A stretch of 64,000 bases of DNA from Pyricularia pennisetigena. Its lineage: Eukaryota > Ascomycota > Sordariomycetes > Magnaporthales > Pyriculariaceae. Positions 36,931 to 48,436 of this stretch are shown here, piece after piece; the first letter of the stretch is position 1; each line of letters opens with the position of its first letter. Both the position numbers and the translations under genes were made by a program. The notes beneath the pieces are model-generated. The model searched no databases and was not told the origin of the DNA. It worked only from the letters and a program-made list of their open reading frames with translations. The stretch spans positions 1-64,000 of the forward strand of contig NW_021940921.1 of NCBI RefSeq assembly GCF_004337985.1. Direction: 5' to 3'.

Positions 36931-38430
36931 GATAAGGAGTTTTTGCAATTATTTTTATTATTAAAAATTGGAATTGTTGGACGGGTCGGGATATTAAAAA
37001 GATTTTTGGACGTATTTTAAAAATTAGTTAATTGTGTTAAAATATAATAAAAATCCGTATTGGCGTTACGTAGGATCTAAATTTAATTTGAATAATATTT
37101 AAATAAACCCTTTTTAAATTTGCAAAATAAATGCGGAATCGTTTAATATTTGACATTTTTTTTAACGTTCGATAATTTTTTTATTTACGCTGTTTATTTA
37201 TTTGCATAAAATTAACGATACCCCCCGAAAGCGATTTTACGTTATATTTACTATTTTGCGTTACGCAGGCAATAAAGGCGGTATTAGTTTAACGTAATTT
37301 GGCCGGGTATGGAAATATTGCCATATCTGCAAATTAAAATTAATTTACGTATAAATGGTTTTATTATAATTTATTAAACTATATAACGTTGGACGTATTT
37401 CGTGTTTAAATATTTGGTAATATTAGGGAGTTTACCTAATAATTTTGTTAGTATGGGGAGTTTATATAATACGTGCGGTATATAAAGTTTTATACTAATT
37501 ACGGTTAAGATATAAAATTAACGTCGCCATTATTAATAAATTAAAATTTTTTATTATATATAAAAATGTTCGGCAATTAGGAATATAGGGGATATAATTG
37601 CTATAACACCTGTATTTTACGATTAAAACGGCGATTTTTATAAAAACATAATTATATACGTTATATATATGTGGGGGATTTTTGGGTTATAAGTGGAAAA
37701 AGTCCTATTATATATAACAATGCGATAACGCGAAATACGGCATATTTTGAAAAGGGGTAACGAAAATAAATATTAAACGGTATAGCCTGGGAATTGAAAA
37801 TAACGCCCACTGTACCTTTGGCTTCCTGGGTTAATTGTAATCGTATAAAGGTTTGTAAGCAGTTAATATATATATCATAATATATGGAAAATAAAAAAAA
37901 TATATTAAATTAAAAAAAATTGAAATTTATATGTGAATCGTTTAATTGTTAACGTATTATTTGTTTAACCTTATAAAGGCCGCGGTGGTCGACATATTAC
38001 GGTACTTTACGGCATACGTATAGGTTAAAATTTTGGTTCGTATATAATATGGTTTCGTAATGGGCGATAATGGGGATATCGTTTTTTAAAAATATATATT
38101 AATCCAACGGTTAAATGCGCCGTTATATTAATAATTCGTACGGTATCGAATAAAATGTATACTGCAATATTTGTAATATTTAAATAACGTTGTAAACGTC
38201 GCAATATTTATAACGTTAAATAAGCGTAGGGCGGGTGGAGGTATTGCAATTTCGTCGGGTATACGGTATATTAATAAAATGGGTGGGGTTGGAAATTATT
38301 TGTAATATAGTGTTAATGGTGTTAGTCCAATTTTATAAATGTTTGGACGTTCGTAAAATTGGGTGACGGTACGGTATAGGGATATACGGTAACGTCGGCT
38401 GGTTAATGGCGTGGGTTGGGAAGGTGCGGT
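36931..38430. other. TLH unit 2 3' flank
   Basis: Matches 26566-28085 with extra TA-generating changes. No gene seen. Confidence 0.6.
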
Positions 38431-38687
38431 AAATAAAAGGGATGTAAATCCACCGGCTAATGTGTAAATCCATATAAAAAGGGATATAAATTTATATGGG
38501 ATGGGATGTAAGTCCACCCGCTAATATGTAAGTCCGAATGGGATAGGATGTAAATTATTTATTTGAGATGTAAGTCCAAGTGGGTTAACCACACTAGCCA
38601 GATTGCGTTAGATTTGGGGATGTGCGGCAAAACAAAACACGTTGACTTACATATATAAGTCCACGTATATAGAATACAATGGAAAAG
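38431..38687 (+). repeat. Shorter 42-bp minisatellite of TLH unit 2
   Basis: Two to three GATGTAARTCCACC-type units, then one copy of the GATTTGAGATGTAAGTCC...AGAATACAA segment found twice in unit 1. Homology between the two units stops at AGAATACAA, the same point where LINE sequence begins in unit 1. Confidence 0.8.
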
Positions 38688-38689
38688 CG

Positions 38690-39150
38690 TATATTTCATT
38701 CGACGTAATATTAAAACGCAGCGACTAAATAGCAAATTTAATTTTGAAAAGTTTGGATTCTTTAAAATCGATAAAAAAATTAGCGAAACTAATTACGAAT
38801 TAGTATAACCAAAAGGTTTAATAATTTTACCCAACGTTCCACGTATTATTATTGGAGCTAGTATTATACGGCAGCAATACCCAAAGAATAATCGAAATAA
38901 GCGCAGAAAAAACGTACGACGTCGAACGAATACTAAATTATAAACGTAACCACGGCAAAACAAAATATTTTATTAAATAGGAAAACTATAAATAGGCGAA
39001 AAATGTTTGGGAGTTTTTTAACCATTTCCAAACTTGCCAGGAATTATTCCGCCAGTATTACGAAGAATTGGATTTACGAAAAAATTAACCAAAAAAGGGA
39101 AGACCTAAGAAAATATTAGCTACCATTTTCAAGAATTAAATCTGCAAAAA
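38690..39150 (+). pseudogene. Ty3/Gypsy chromovirus pol C-terminus with chromodomain
   Basis: Integrase C-terminal sequence (KISETNYELV then PKGLIILPN) shifts phase once near 38830 into FYPTFHVLLLEL, the usual HPxFHVSLL position. It then gives a chromodomain: YDVERILNYKRNHGKTKYFI, a stop where Trp is expected, and NVWEFFNHFQTCQELFRQYY (~38910-39075). PKKGRPKK, AT-hook-like, follows. Several stops show decay. Chromodomains of this class tether integration to methylated histone H3; here the protein is only a remnant. Confidence 0.7.
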
Positions 39151-40145
39151 ACAAGTCGTGCGGATCGGTACCTAATACCAAGAACGAGCTAGTAATATCG
39201 ACGTAACCCAAAACAATGCAATTTCGGGACCAATTCCGACTCGGAAAAACCAATAAAAAACAATTTATCGATACTTAAACGATCCCTTTCCGCAGTATTT
39301 TTAACAGAAAATTTAATATCCAAACGAACGGTTTTGGCCTCGTTACAAGATTGCAAACAACGTTTTTATTTACGTAAACGTAATAGCCGATTAAACTTTC
39401 GGAGGATTTTTATTGTCAACAAACAATTTGCTATTGGATCCGGAAAATACCGTCCTTCATTTTAAATTCCTGCATTTCCAATTTCTTTCCTAAGTTAAAC
39501 GACCCATTGGGAACGGGTTAAATTATAGTAAAACCCATATATATAGAAAACAATTCTATAAATCTGGTAATAGGAATGGAAAAAATATCACATCTCCGAC
39601 CCCGACGAGCACATTTACTATATCAAAAATTCGATGCGATTATACGATACAAATAACCGCGAACTTTGTAAAAAAACACGGTATAATTTCAAAACCCTCA
39701 ATAATAACTATTTTAATTAAACGTTCGCGACGGAGGGATAACGGAAAAATACAAAGCACGGATCGTAATCGCTTTTTAATTCGAGAGTATATCGCGGTTA
39801 ACGAAAGAAAAACAGTAAAACCCTGAAAAACGAAAAAAATAAAGACGCGACCTATTTATAGGGTTACGGGATTTGGCCTTAGAAAAAGAACTTGATATTA
39901 CGACCAAAATTGCAACCGATATTATTCGGCAGGAAAGTAATATCGGAACCCAGGCGGAAATTAGCGGGAATTTCGAAATACGAATAAAAGTTAAAATATA
40001 TAGGGTCAATTAACGATAAAATAAAAGACCCTAACCCGAGTACCGGGCGGAGGTAATTACGATTATTACCAAAAAAGTGGCTACCCCTGGCCGTAACTAC
40101 CCCAAAATAATTATAATTACTTACACGGAATAATTATCTAATTAT
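39151..40145 (+). other. Element interior between Gypsy pol and LTR
   Basis: Contains patches of open frame (for example FGGFLLSTNNLLLDPENT near 39400) but no recognisable domain. Probably the 3' interior of the same Gypsy element, ending at the LTR-like sequence from 40150. Confidence 0.35.
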
Positions 40146-40149
40146 ATAA

Positions 40150-40362
40150 GGATATATTTATTCCCATTTAAATAGATTCGATTTTAGGATTGCTAAGCAG
40201 CAATTAATCTTATTTTTAATTAATCTCACTACTTATTTAAGAGCGATTATCATTTCACCGCAGTTATTAAGAACCCCAGTTATCCAGTCAAGACGCTCAG
40301 TTGCTTTAACCCACTATATTTTACCCTAAAAATATATTACCCGATACCTTAATCATAATAAG
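40150..40362 (+). repeat. LTR 3' portion, RIP-altered
   Basis: GCTAAGCAGCAATTAATC, CCCAGTTATCCAGTCAAGAC and ACCCACTATATTTTACC match the LTR at 44456-44867 and, inverted, the window end (63778-64000). It ends CCTTAATCATAATA, the decayed form of TCGTAACA. Its orientation fits a 3' LTR of the Gypsy remnant on its left. Confidence 0.6.
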
Positions 40363-43300
40363 GGTGTTTTTGGAATTTCACGTAATCGTTAAGGCAATTC
40401 GGGGCTTATTTGGTTAAACATATGAAAAGGTACGGAATGGGCTCGACGTAAATTAACCGGAGATTTACAAATTGCTAATTTAAACATCCGTTTATTAAAA
40501 GAAAATGCTTATTCATTATATGGCAGTATAGGGTCTAAGTTGGGAGAATTAGGAATTTCTTGGCGTTTGCTTTATTCAGTTCTTGCTATATTTGTATAAG
40601 TACAACCTGGCGACAAATAATAATGAAAAAAAGAGAAAAACAATTAAATAGTATAAATTTTTAATTTCGACAAATTTTTAACCCAAAGTTTAACCGACAT
40701 TTCCCTATTATCGATTATTTGAAATTCCATTATTTAATCAAGCGGACAAATTAAATTCAATCCCTTTTCTCCACAACTTCAGAATAATAACGAAAAGGAA
40801 TTTTGCTTTTTTTAAACCTTAACCACATTATTTTAATGGATACCGCATCGCCACCTCCGGAAACTTGGATCCAGAAACTGGTGTTTCCGGGTATTAAAAT
40901 TATTGACGAATTTCGTGATAGTTCTTTTCAAATATATCTATACCCGTCCCAGGTTTATTTGGCGTTAATTTGCACGATTATAATTTCCATTTTGAATTAA
41001 ATTAACAAATAAAAACCCAATTTATTGCGGGACTTGCAAATAACCAAAACCCAGGTTATAAGGATCCTACTTTACTCGCCGGGAAAAGAATGCGTATTAT
41101 ATTTACGCATTTAAATTATAAAACAATTTCCTCGATTTATTCGTTTTTGGATCTTGGTTTCGACGTTGGCAACCGACAAATAATACAATCGATTTAACCG
41201 TTAAAGGGTTTCGAAAACCTTAGCTGGCGGAAATCTAGTTATATTACCATTATAGTTTTCTCAAAAGAACGGCAAACTATGTTTACTTTGCACAAAACGT
41301 TTGCTAATATTAAAACATCCCCAATTTACTGAGAAAAACCAGTACAATGGAATTAGCACCATTACACGGTATCGGAATTCAATTGTTTGTATTTGAAATG
41401 AATTTGGATCACAAAACAATTTATTTAACCCCAATTTAATTGCTACGGACTTTTATGCAGTAAATCTTTTTCGTTTATTAACGAAATGTCACAATTTATA
41501 TAACCATCTTATGTGACTATTAATATGATTGTTTTATGTAATTATCCCGATTATATTATTTATTTAATACTTGCAAAAATGAAGATTTAATTACACTTTT
41601 ATAACCGAAAAAGATTTACAAATATACCAAGAACGAGGTCGAGGATACATAGGTCCGACTTTGCATTTTATTGCGAAAAGGATTTGATATTATACAAAAT
41701 TCGGGGTTTGAATATTTACATAGACCCGAAACGATATTTGGAGGGTTCACTTGCTATAAACCTTCGCCAAAAAAAGCAAAAATATATCTCAAAATATTAT
41801 TGCCCAAAATTTAATAAATATCCCCAAAGGAGGTAAATTTTCTTTGGTCGTGGACGGATGGATAAACCCCGGTTGAAAACACGTTTTCTGGGGTATTATA
41901 GCCGTTTATATTAACAGTAATTGGGTACGTCGGTATATTATTTTGGATTTTATTGCGATTAACGCCAGCACAACGGGGGAAGAATTGGCAAAATTTACCG
42001 TTTAATATATTTTGAAATATAAATATTAGCAGGTAAAATATTGGTTATCATAGCTGATATTGCTTCCAATTTCGGCACAGGGGACATGTTTACGGAAATT
42101 TGAAAAATATTCCCAAATTACACATACAATTAAATATTTTACACATACTTTATATGGTTTACGCTTTATAATTAGTAAAACGGGCGATATATTAAAAAAC
42201 TTAGGGTTTTAAAGCAAATTCCCGCGCATTTTTGATTAATTCTAGTAATTAGGGTTAAATGGCTAGTGATAATTTAAAGGAATTTAAAACATGGGATATA
42301 TCCCCAAAACATATTATCGCCCAAATCAATGTTCATTTTTATTAAAAAATTAAACATATAATTGTTAAACATACTATTTTTTATATTAATTACAGTATTT
42401 GGCGGTTTAATTATATTAAAGCCTTAGACGTACCAAATTTATTTGCAATTTGCAATAAATTATTGGCGAATTTGGCGTTAAAGGACTACGGTTTTTAATT
42501 AGAAATATATAGACGAAATGGAGTTTAATCACTTCGGTTATTGCTCGTGCGTTTTAAATGCGTAAAGCCATTAAATTATTTGTTAAACAGTACTTTATAT
42601 TAATAAAAGGTTAGGATAACCGCGGAAATTCAATTTTATCCAAATTTCGAATATTTGCAAAAAGTTGGATGATTTTTAAATGTTTTTTAGTCACGATTAG
42701 AATAATCGCGGTTTTTATAAATGCTTTTAGCGCCAATAAAATGGAAATAATTACGTACGTTTTTTGGGGTTAGGAATTATTGGAACCGTTTTTACTAATT
42801 TCGAACAAAAACTTTAAGGAAAAGCTTAAAAATGTCCACAGACGGGATAGTATACCATTTAAAAAAAACGCAGTTCGTATTGCACGAGCAAACTTGGATG
42901 AATATATCGACCTAATTTATTATTAAAAAATTGAAAAAATGTATTTTATCGCGGTTATTTTAATTCTACTTACGCGGACCCGTTTTAAATAAAATAAGCC
43001 CCGATATTACGCAAAATATACTAATTAAAGGGTGGAAAATTTAATGAACCGAAGCATTAATCGTTTGGACGAATTATATTCGCAAAAGGGAAATCCAAAT
43101 TTCCACCCCAAAATAAAATTAACTTACCCGGGAACGGATTCAGTTTTGTTTATTTTAAAACGAAACGCGAATTCAAAAAAACGCAGATATATTTCCAACC
43201 AAAATTCAAATCCAATAAGCAGGCTACATTTTATCGATTGTTTTGTTAAAAAAAATATCTGGTCAAAAATCAAAGTATTTTCTAATTTAGGTTCGTTAGT

Positions 43301-44310
43301 TTTAAATTATGGATGGTGATACGGATAATTATATGGATGGTTATGTTAATGTATATATTAATTTTCATTCATTTACCGTAATTATAAGCTTCGATAATAA
43401 TATTTTTAATTGGTGGGTTACCTATAAAACCCAATTCCCGGAATCTCCCCAAATCGCCCTCGATATTTTAGCTATTTTTACTATCTCCATTTTTACTAAG
43501 CGGTTAAAGTTATGGTTAGGCAATTCAATTGCTTGTAACTAATTTTCGTTAATTTTATCGGTAATCCGGGACCGTGCTGTTATTTACGTTTTAATTTTAA
43601 AAAACTTTTTTTTTTAATCGGTATTAAATTTTTATCGTATATAAAGGATATATATCCCGGGAAAACGAAAAACTTGAAAACGACAGTTTTAGGGAATTTA
43701 TTGGGTTCCTGTATAATTTGGGGGAATTACGCGAAAATTTAAATTTGGATAACGATAATCCTATTTAGGTAGCGGTCGTTAATACCCCAGTCCGGCGAAA
43801 TATTAACCGCAACCCCTACTACCCGTTTTTAATTAAAAAGGGTTTTAATTTAATAAATTGTTAATAAAGACCCTATTTACGGCAATGAAACGGGCAAGGC
43901 GTAATATTATATATGGGGGTAATTCGAAAAACTCCCAATTATAAAGTAGAGATTTAAAATATTTATTGCCTTTTTTATATTATATTTGCAATTGTAAATG
44001 TAAATAATATTTGATTTATTATCCTAATTTAATATTATGTTTAATTTTTAATTGTAAATTATATCTGATTTATAATTCTAATTTTACCTATAATTCGAAA
44101 AAAAATTATAAGTATAAATATGGAAAATTTGTAATTTTACGGGTTTTCCCACGGGGTCCGGCGGATTGCCAAGAAAACCCGTGTACGGTTTTGGGCCGGG
44201 CCGGGCCCCCCCCNNNNCCCCCCATATAAAAAATTTATGCCACCCACGGGTTAGCCGCCCCACCGATTTGGGCTGCCACGGGCCCCCGTGGGGGGGTTTT
44301 GGAGTGTCTT
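40363..44310 (+). mobile_element. hAT transposon, copy 1
   Basis: Collinear, in opposite orientation, with 48836-52915. Left edge begins near GTTTTTGGAATTTCAC; right edge ends in a GC-rich segment (GGCCGGGCCGGGCC, then GTGGGGGGGTTTTGGAGTG). Exact terminal inverted repeats and the 8-bp target duplication could not be fixed by eye. The only assembly gap, four N, lies at 44214-44217. Confidence 0.65.
40830..43545 (+). pseudogene. hAT transposase, degraded copy 1
   Basis: Recognisable pieces in order are MDTASPPPETWIQKLVFPG (40837), SLVVDGWINPG (~41845) and VFWGIIAVYINSNWVRRYII, then INASTTGEELAKF, the hAT core with its HTG-like step. Further on come NLMNRSINRLDELY, and finally NIFNWWVTYKTQFPESPQIA with LDILAIFTIS (43400-43490), the C-terminal dimerisation region. 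Stops and phase changes between them show it is dead. hAT transposases cut and paste DNA with 8-bp target duplication. The same segments in copy 2 confirm the assignment. Confidence 0.75.
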
Positions 44311-44455
44311 AGGTTAGGATTACTAAACGCCGTGCTGCGCCCAGCCGTAGCGCCCGACTAAGCGCGGTTAATATTAGGAGACTTGCTGTATTTTTCTTTA
44401 GCATCCCGGAGATAATGCCGCAGAAACCCGATTAAAAGACAAGCTTTAAGATCGT

Positions 44456-44867
44456 TGTTACGGCCAGGAGATTGGGCCGGTACCAGGTGGGGTTATACCC
44501 CTCCTAACGACATTTAATAAAGAACACCGACCGGTATAATTAGGATAACTTAACGAGAAAGATCATGGAATATCACGTGACTACTTACGGTTAATTTCCA
44601 ATAATCTCGAGTGATTTGGAGAGATTGAGAGAGATTATACTTGGAACACAGTCTATATAAGAGACGCTCACTACCATACAGATAAATTTAAATCCACGGT
44701 CGCTTAGCAGCAACTAATCTCTAGTTAACCTTAATATTTACTTAAGACCGATTATAACTTCGACCCTAATTATTAAGCAACCACAGTTACCCAGTTAGGC
44801 GCTTAATTGCCTTAACCCACTATATATTACTATAAGAGCAGGTTACCCCGACACTTTAGTCGTAACA
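44456..44867 (+). repeat. Full LTR, TGTTACGG...CGTAACA
   Basis: A 412-bp segment with matching inverted ends TGTTACG/CGTAACA, a TATA-like TATATAAGAGACGC at 44654-44668 and low RIP damage. Flanking 5-mers (GATCG, ATTAA) do not match, so it is not a clean solo LTR; following sequence (ATTAACTGGCC) may be element interior. Its 3' half matches 40150-40362. Confidence 0.65.
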
Positions 44868-45210
44868 ATTAACTGGCCTCCAATAGCTTCGGACCTTCTG
44901 CAGTTTTAAATGAAGGATAATGGGAATAAATCTTAACTTAAAACACAGGAAAACGTTGAATTCTCCGGACAAAAATGTGTGGATACGGATAATTGTGGCC
45001 ACAGATATTACCAAATCCAGGCCAGAGATTTTTAAGCAAAATAATTCCAGGCATCCTTATTTCACCTTAATATTATATTTTGGCGGGTTTAAACGTCCGA
45101 TTGTGAAAACAGGATCAGATAACCAGGGCAAGTCTATCTTATCATATATAGGGACTTAATTAATGCTAGGTATAATGGTTAAGATGGCGCAATAGCGCCC
45201 TTATAAAAAT
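44868..45210 (+). other. Possible LTR-element interior
   Basis: A 79-codon frame (44920-45159; MGINLNLKHRKTLNSPDKN) follows the LTR. No gag or pol motif was recognised; it may be a gag remnant or chance. Confidence 0.25.
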
Positions 45211-45214
45211 GGAC

Positions 45215-45790
45215 CCGTAGAGCAGCTTTTAATCATGCTTCGCATTTGGTCTAGTTGATGATATATACTACCGCTATGCGATATAGCACCGAAAATTAGA
45301 ATCTTAGTAATATTATATATTAAATTAATTTAATCCTTTATATAGGCAATGCAATTTTCCAATTCGTCTATTATTATCTGGTATTCTTCCTCAAAAAAAG
45401 TGGTTTCGTTAATTTGGCATATTGGCCCATTAGTAACATTTATTTATAATAAAACTCGCTAATCCCGATTATTTAGCCGAACGGGTTCGTCGGTATTTTT
45501 TCGGGAATTAATAATCTCGTCCTCCCCCCTAGCCGTTATAATATTTCCCACGCGTTCCCGGGTCGACGGCCGACGTTAGGCCTGTATTTGTACCGTAAAC
45601 TGCTAACGCTGGCGCTTTGCGCGGGGGGATATATTCCGGGGCGACCGTGGTTAAATTCGACCTTTTACCTTCCCAACTGGGCGGTCGGCTGCCGTTCGGC
45701 GTCGTTTTTGGTCATTTTGGTATCGTACCTTATAGGCGGTCGTGTTTCTTTTCAATATCGTGCCTTATAAACGTTCGTACTTTTTCTTCG
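45215..45790 (-). pseudogene. RIP-damaged coding remnant, unrecognised
   Basis: One minus-strand phase of about 190 codons is broken only by TAA/TAG. It reads from a basic N part (TTAYKVRYQNDQKRRR, VGKVKGRI) through EDEIINSRKNTDEPVRLNN to an acidic helical part (TTFFEEEYQIIIDELENC) and QLDQMRSMIKSCSTG. The overlapping plus-strand frames at 45588-45799 are shadows. No domain recognised. Confidence 0.4.
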
Positions 45791-45871
45791 GTATTGTAAA
45801 TATTATTATACCGTTCCCGGTAACTAATTGGTTAAACTTTAGATAATATTACGAAAGCAATCCCATGGAGA

Positions 45872-46050
45872 CAAGGCTGCAATATAGGGGCGATTTTATT
45901 CGAAGATCTAAAGCTAAGTGTGAATAAAAAAAAAAGGCACGCGGTGCCAATCGCGTATACGCGCCTAAGCGAACAAATAACAAACGAACCCTGGCGCCTT
46001 GTCACGTAAGGTGGAGCTAGTCACGGTTGGCAGTCGCCCCAGCACGGCAT
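45872..46050 (+). repeat. Dispersed repeat, copy 1
   Basis: AAGGCTGCAATATAGGGGCG through TGGCGCCTTGTCACG to CGGTTGGCAGTCGCCCC matches 48437-48611. The two direct copies bracket the secreted-protein gene and the NLR-like fragment. Confidence 0.7.
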
Positions 46051-46374
46051 TCCGTAATACTAACGGTAAATGCGGATATCGACTGAGCTTTTTCCCTGAC
46101 ATTTTGAATTAGGGGTAAGCCTTATTTCTGCTGAGTTAATAAAATAATTGCCTAGCTAAAACAACTAATGAGTCCCTTTTTTCAAAGGGGCTCACGCCGC
46201 ACAAGCCCCAAGTGAATTTTTTCCTCTTTTCCAAAGTAAAACTTTTGGCTATAAGGGCCTACAAACTAGCTTCCGTGCTATATTTATTTTGGCCGTAATA
46301 AAAAATATAATTTTACTATTTTGGCCTCCCAGCTAGCTGTTTAATCGCACTACAATTTATCCTAAACCCATTTA

Positions 46375-46665
46375 TTAATAAATATTTTTCAAAGCAAATT
46401 TAGTTAGAAATAACGTACTATTACCATCGCATGCGGCTTGATGGGCGATCACGTTTTCCTGATTTTTGCTTGTATAGGAATAACATTTGCTGCATGTATA
46501 AACCGTGGCAGCACCGGCTGAGCCATTAGTGACGCTTGAGCGCTTAGAATGGAGGTTAACTCCAGTTTTGTCGCCGCATTCGGTAGCACATTTAAAATTG
46601 GTAGGTAAAGCCGCTATACCGATGGAATAAAAAGCGATAGCCAGAACAATTTTGGAAATTTTCAT
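46375..46665 (-). CDS. Small secreted cysteine-containing protein (effector candidate)
   Basis: An intact 96-residue frame with ATG in a favourable CCAACATG context. Residues 1-20 form a signal peptide (MKISKIVLAIAFYSIGIAAL) with likely cleavage before or near Pro21. The mature part is ~75 residues with five Cys (26, 30, 58, 61, 79) in a C-x3-C ... C-x2-C-x13-H-x3-C pattern that could bind metal or form disulphides. A free fifth Cys or a metal site is implied. No RIP stops, although the sequence lies between decayed transposons. Upstream on its strand is CTTATAACTTTCACAC, a possible TATA region. Small size, secretion, Cys content and location in an AT-rich repeat island are typical of fungal effector candidates; no named family was recognised. 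Confidence 0.65.
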   Translation of the reverse strand: MKISKIVLAIAFYSIGIAALPTNFKCATECGDKTGVNLHSKRSSVTNGSAGAATVYTCSKCYSYTSKNQENVIAHQAACDGNSTLFLTKFALKNIY

Positions 46666-46739
46666 GTTGGCGAATGAGGGCTGACAGTGTGAAAGTTATA
46701 AGGTAGGGAATTTTAAAACGAAAATTTAAAAGAGTTGAA

Positions 46740-47100
46740 AAGCTGCAAGTTGCAAGTTGCAAAGGAGTTTGATTATAAAGTAGCTTTATAGTGTAAAAAG
46801 CTTTTGTCGAAATCGATAATTAGGGAGTTGACTAAGATGATACTAACGGGCTATTACACCTTTTTTATACTTTGAATGCCTTTATTTTTAAAATTTACTA
46901 ATAATATTATTATGGATGTATTGTCACATGTTTATCCAATATTAATGCGCATTAACTTGCGTAATTGTTGCTTTAAATTATAAAGTAATACATGCATATT
47001 TAATAGGTATTAAATATATAATTAATGCAACAGTATAAGCAATTACCGCGTAATATCTAAGTATATGCTAGTTTATTAATATATACTCATAAAAAGCAAA
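46740..47100. other. Intergenic AT-rich sequence
   Basis: A short AAGTTGC triplication at 46745-46762 precedes AT-rich spacer. No gene seen. Confidence 0.4.
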
Positions 47101-47395
47101 TTGAAACGGAATTTAGTCGCCCGTACAGAGCTAAGAATAGCGTGGTGTAAGGGTCTTACCCCGGTAAAATACTCTGGATGCAAGATTAATAGGATTGAGG
47201 TTCTACAAGGGGGAAAACTATCTAGGTTGCGCCTTACGCACTGAGGAGTGCGCCCTCCACTACATACGCCGCGGCTATCACGTGCCCCGCGACTTTGTCC
47301 CTGCTCACGTGGCAGAGCCGGTGCGTCACCGGCTCCAGCCCCCGGAGGCTAGCCCCCTAACACGTGGCAAGAAATAAAAAACACAACATGGGCGT
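47100..47395 (+). other. GC-rich island with perfect hairpins
   Basis: An abrupt GC-rich patch with CGCACT-GAGG-AGTGCG (about 47238-47253) and GAGCCGGTG-CGT-CACCGGCTC (47315-47335). A 60-codon frame (47195-47377; MRFYKGENYLGCALRTEEC) crosses it without domain evidence. It may be a short mobile-element piece or structured RNA. Confidence 0.4.
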
Positions 47396-47471
47396 TATTA
47401 TAAAGATTAGTAAAATTAATGAATGAGCGTAAGAATTAACGCACGTTATAAGTAAATAGTTTCTTATCTAA

Positions 47472-47895
47472 TTGGATAATATATTGTTGGATTATTGCGA
47501 AGCTCATAAAAGATTTAATCTAATATTATATACCTGTGGCGAATTTAGCTGTTACAATGTTATTCTTACCTGCCTTTCGGGGAACCAAAGCAAGGGGGCC
47601 GCCGCCATTGTCGCGATAAACATGACCCGCTCCTTCCTTTCCATTAAATGGCGTTTTTTGGTTTGCATCGGAGGAGGGGTCCCGAACAGCAAATATAATA
47701 TTTGCCTCGGTAATAACGTTATCACCATACCAAAAAACCCATATGGTGACGTTGTTTAGTACGATTTGAGAAAGAATGCAGAAAATGGATTTTAATTAAA
47801 AGGGTTTTCTCGGCACCACCGTTTTCGTTAAAAAATGCCGTCGAAATAATACGGTCCGATTATTCCATTTAGTAGAATAAAATACAAAAATATTT
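47472..47895 (+). pseudogene. Nucleoside-phosphorylase-like domain fragment of a fungal NLR-like protein
   Basis: The frame reads LYTCGEFSCYNVILTCL, KGAAAIVAINMTRSFLSIKW, LVCIGGGVPNSKYNICLGNN and VITIPKNPYGDVV, then a TAG where QYD is expected, and continues LRKNAENGF. A shift gives SAPPFSLKNAVEII. The IGGGVPS...DIRLGDVVVS...GGVVQYD signature is that of the PNP_UDP_1 domain at the N-terminus of many fungal NACHT/ankyrin or TPR proteins. The start is missing and the 3' side is cut by an LTR at 47901. NLR-like proteins of this class are implicated in non-self recognition; this piece is inactive. Confidence 0.75.
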
Positions 47896-47900
47896 ATCGA

Positions 47901-48128
47901 TGTCGGAATAGAGGGAATTGCGGTTAATATTAACAATAGACTAATGAATTAGGTGTAATGCCGCACAAGCCAATTGCACGTAACTCACCCGCCCAATTCC
48001 GGGTATAAGATGGAAGGACGTTCAAAAGCTCACCTCTACATAGTTTTATAGAAGATGTACAATAATACGTATATATCCGTATAATAACGTTCTGTTAATC
48101 GATTGACATTACGAAAGGCCTATTAACA
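47901..48128 (+). repeat. Copia-type LTR, TGTCGG...TTAACA
   Basis: Matches 60047-60277 over its length (GCCGCACAAGCCAATTGCAC, ACTCACCCGCCCAATT, AATAACGTTCTGTTAATCGA). It interrupts the NLR-like fragment. The immediate 5-mers (ATCGA and GGAAT) are not a target duplication, so the edges are approximate. Confidence 0.65.
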
Positions 48129-48436
48129 GGAATATTATTAGGTATATTTTATAAATATTTATATATCCAATTTTCAAATTTTGAATTAGGGTGAAAATGT
48201 TAATATAAAAACGGATAAACTATATAAATTTGGACAGTTTATACAAGTTTAATAACTTTTATTTATATATAATAAAATAAATTAACTTGTCCAAAAACGA
48301 TATCATTAAAATATGTTATATAGAAGGAGAAAAGGATAAAAGTTTCGCCATTTTATTATATAAAATGGCCATTTATAAGTTTAAGTTCAATTGCACGTGG
48401 ACGTTTATTTATCACCATAATGAGCTTCGTAAAGAT
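48129..48436. other. AT-rich spacer
   Basis: No gene seen. Possible LTR-element interior next to 48128. Confidence 0.4.

Noticed and set aside
45588..45799. Two overlapping plus-strand frames with signal-peptide-like starts
   Set aside because: The minus strand has a longer phase through the same bases, broken only by RIP-type stops, which explains them as shadows.
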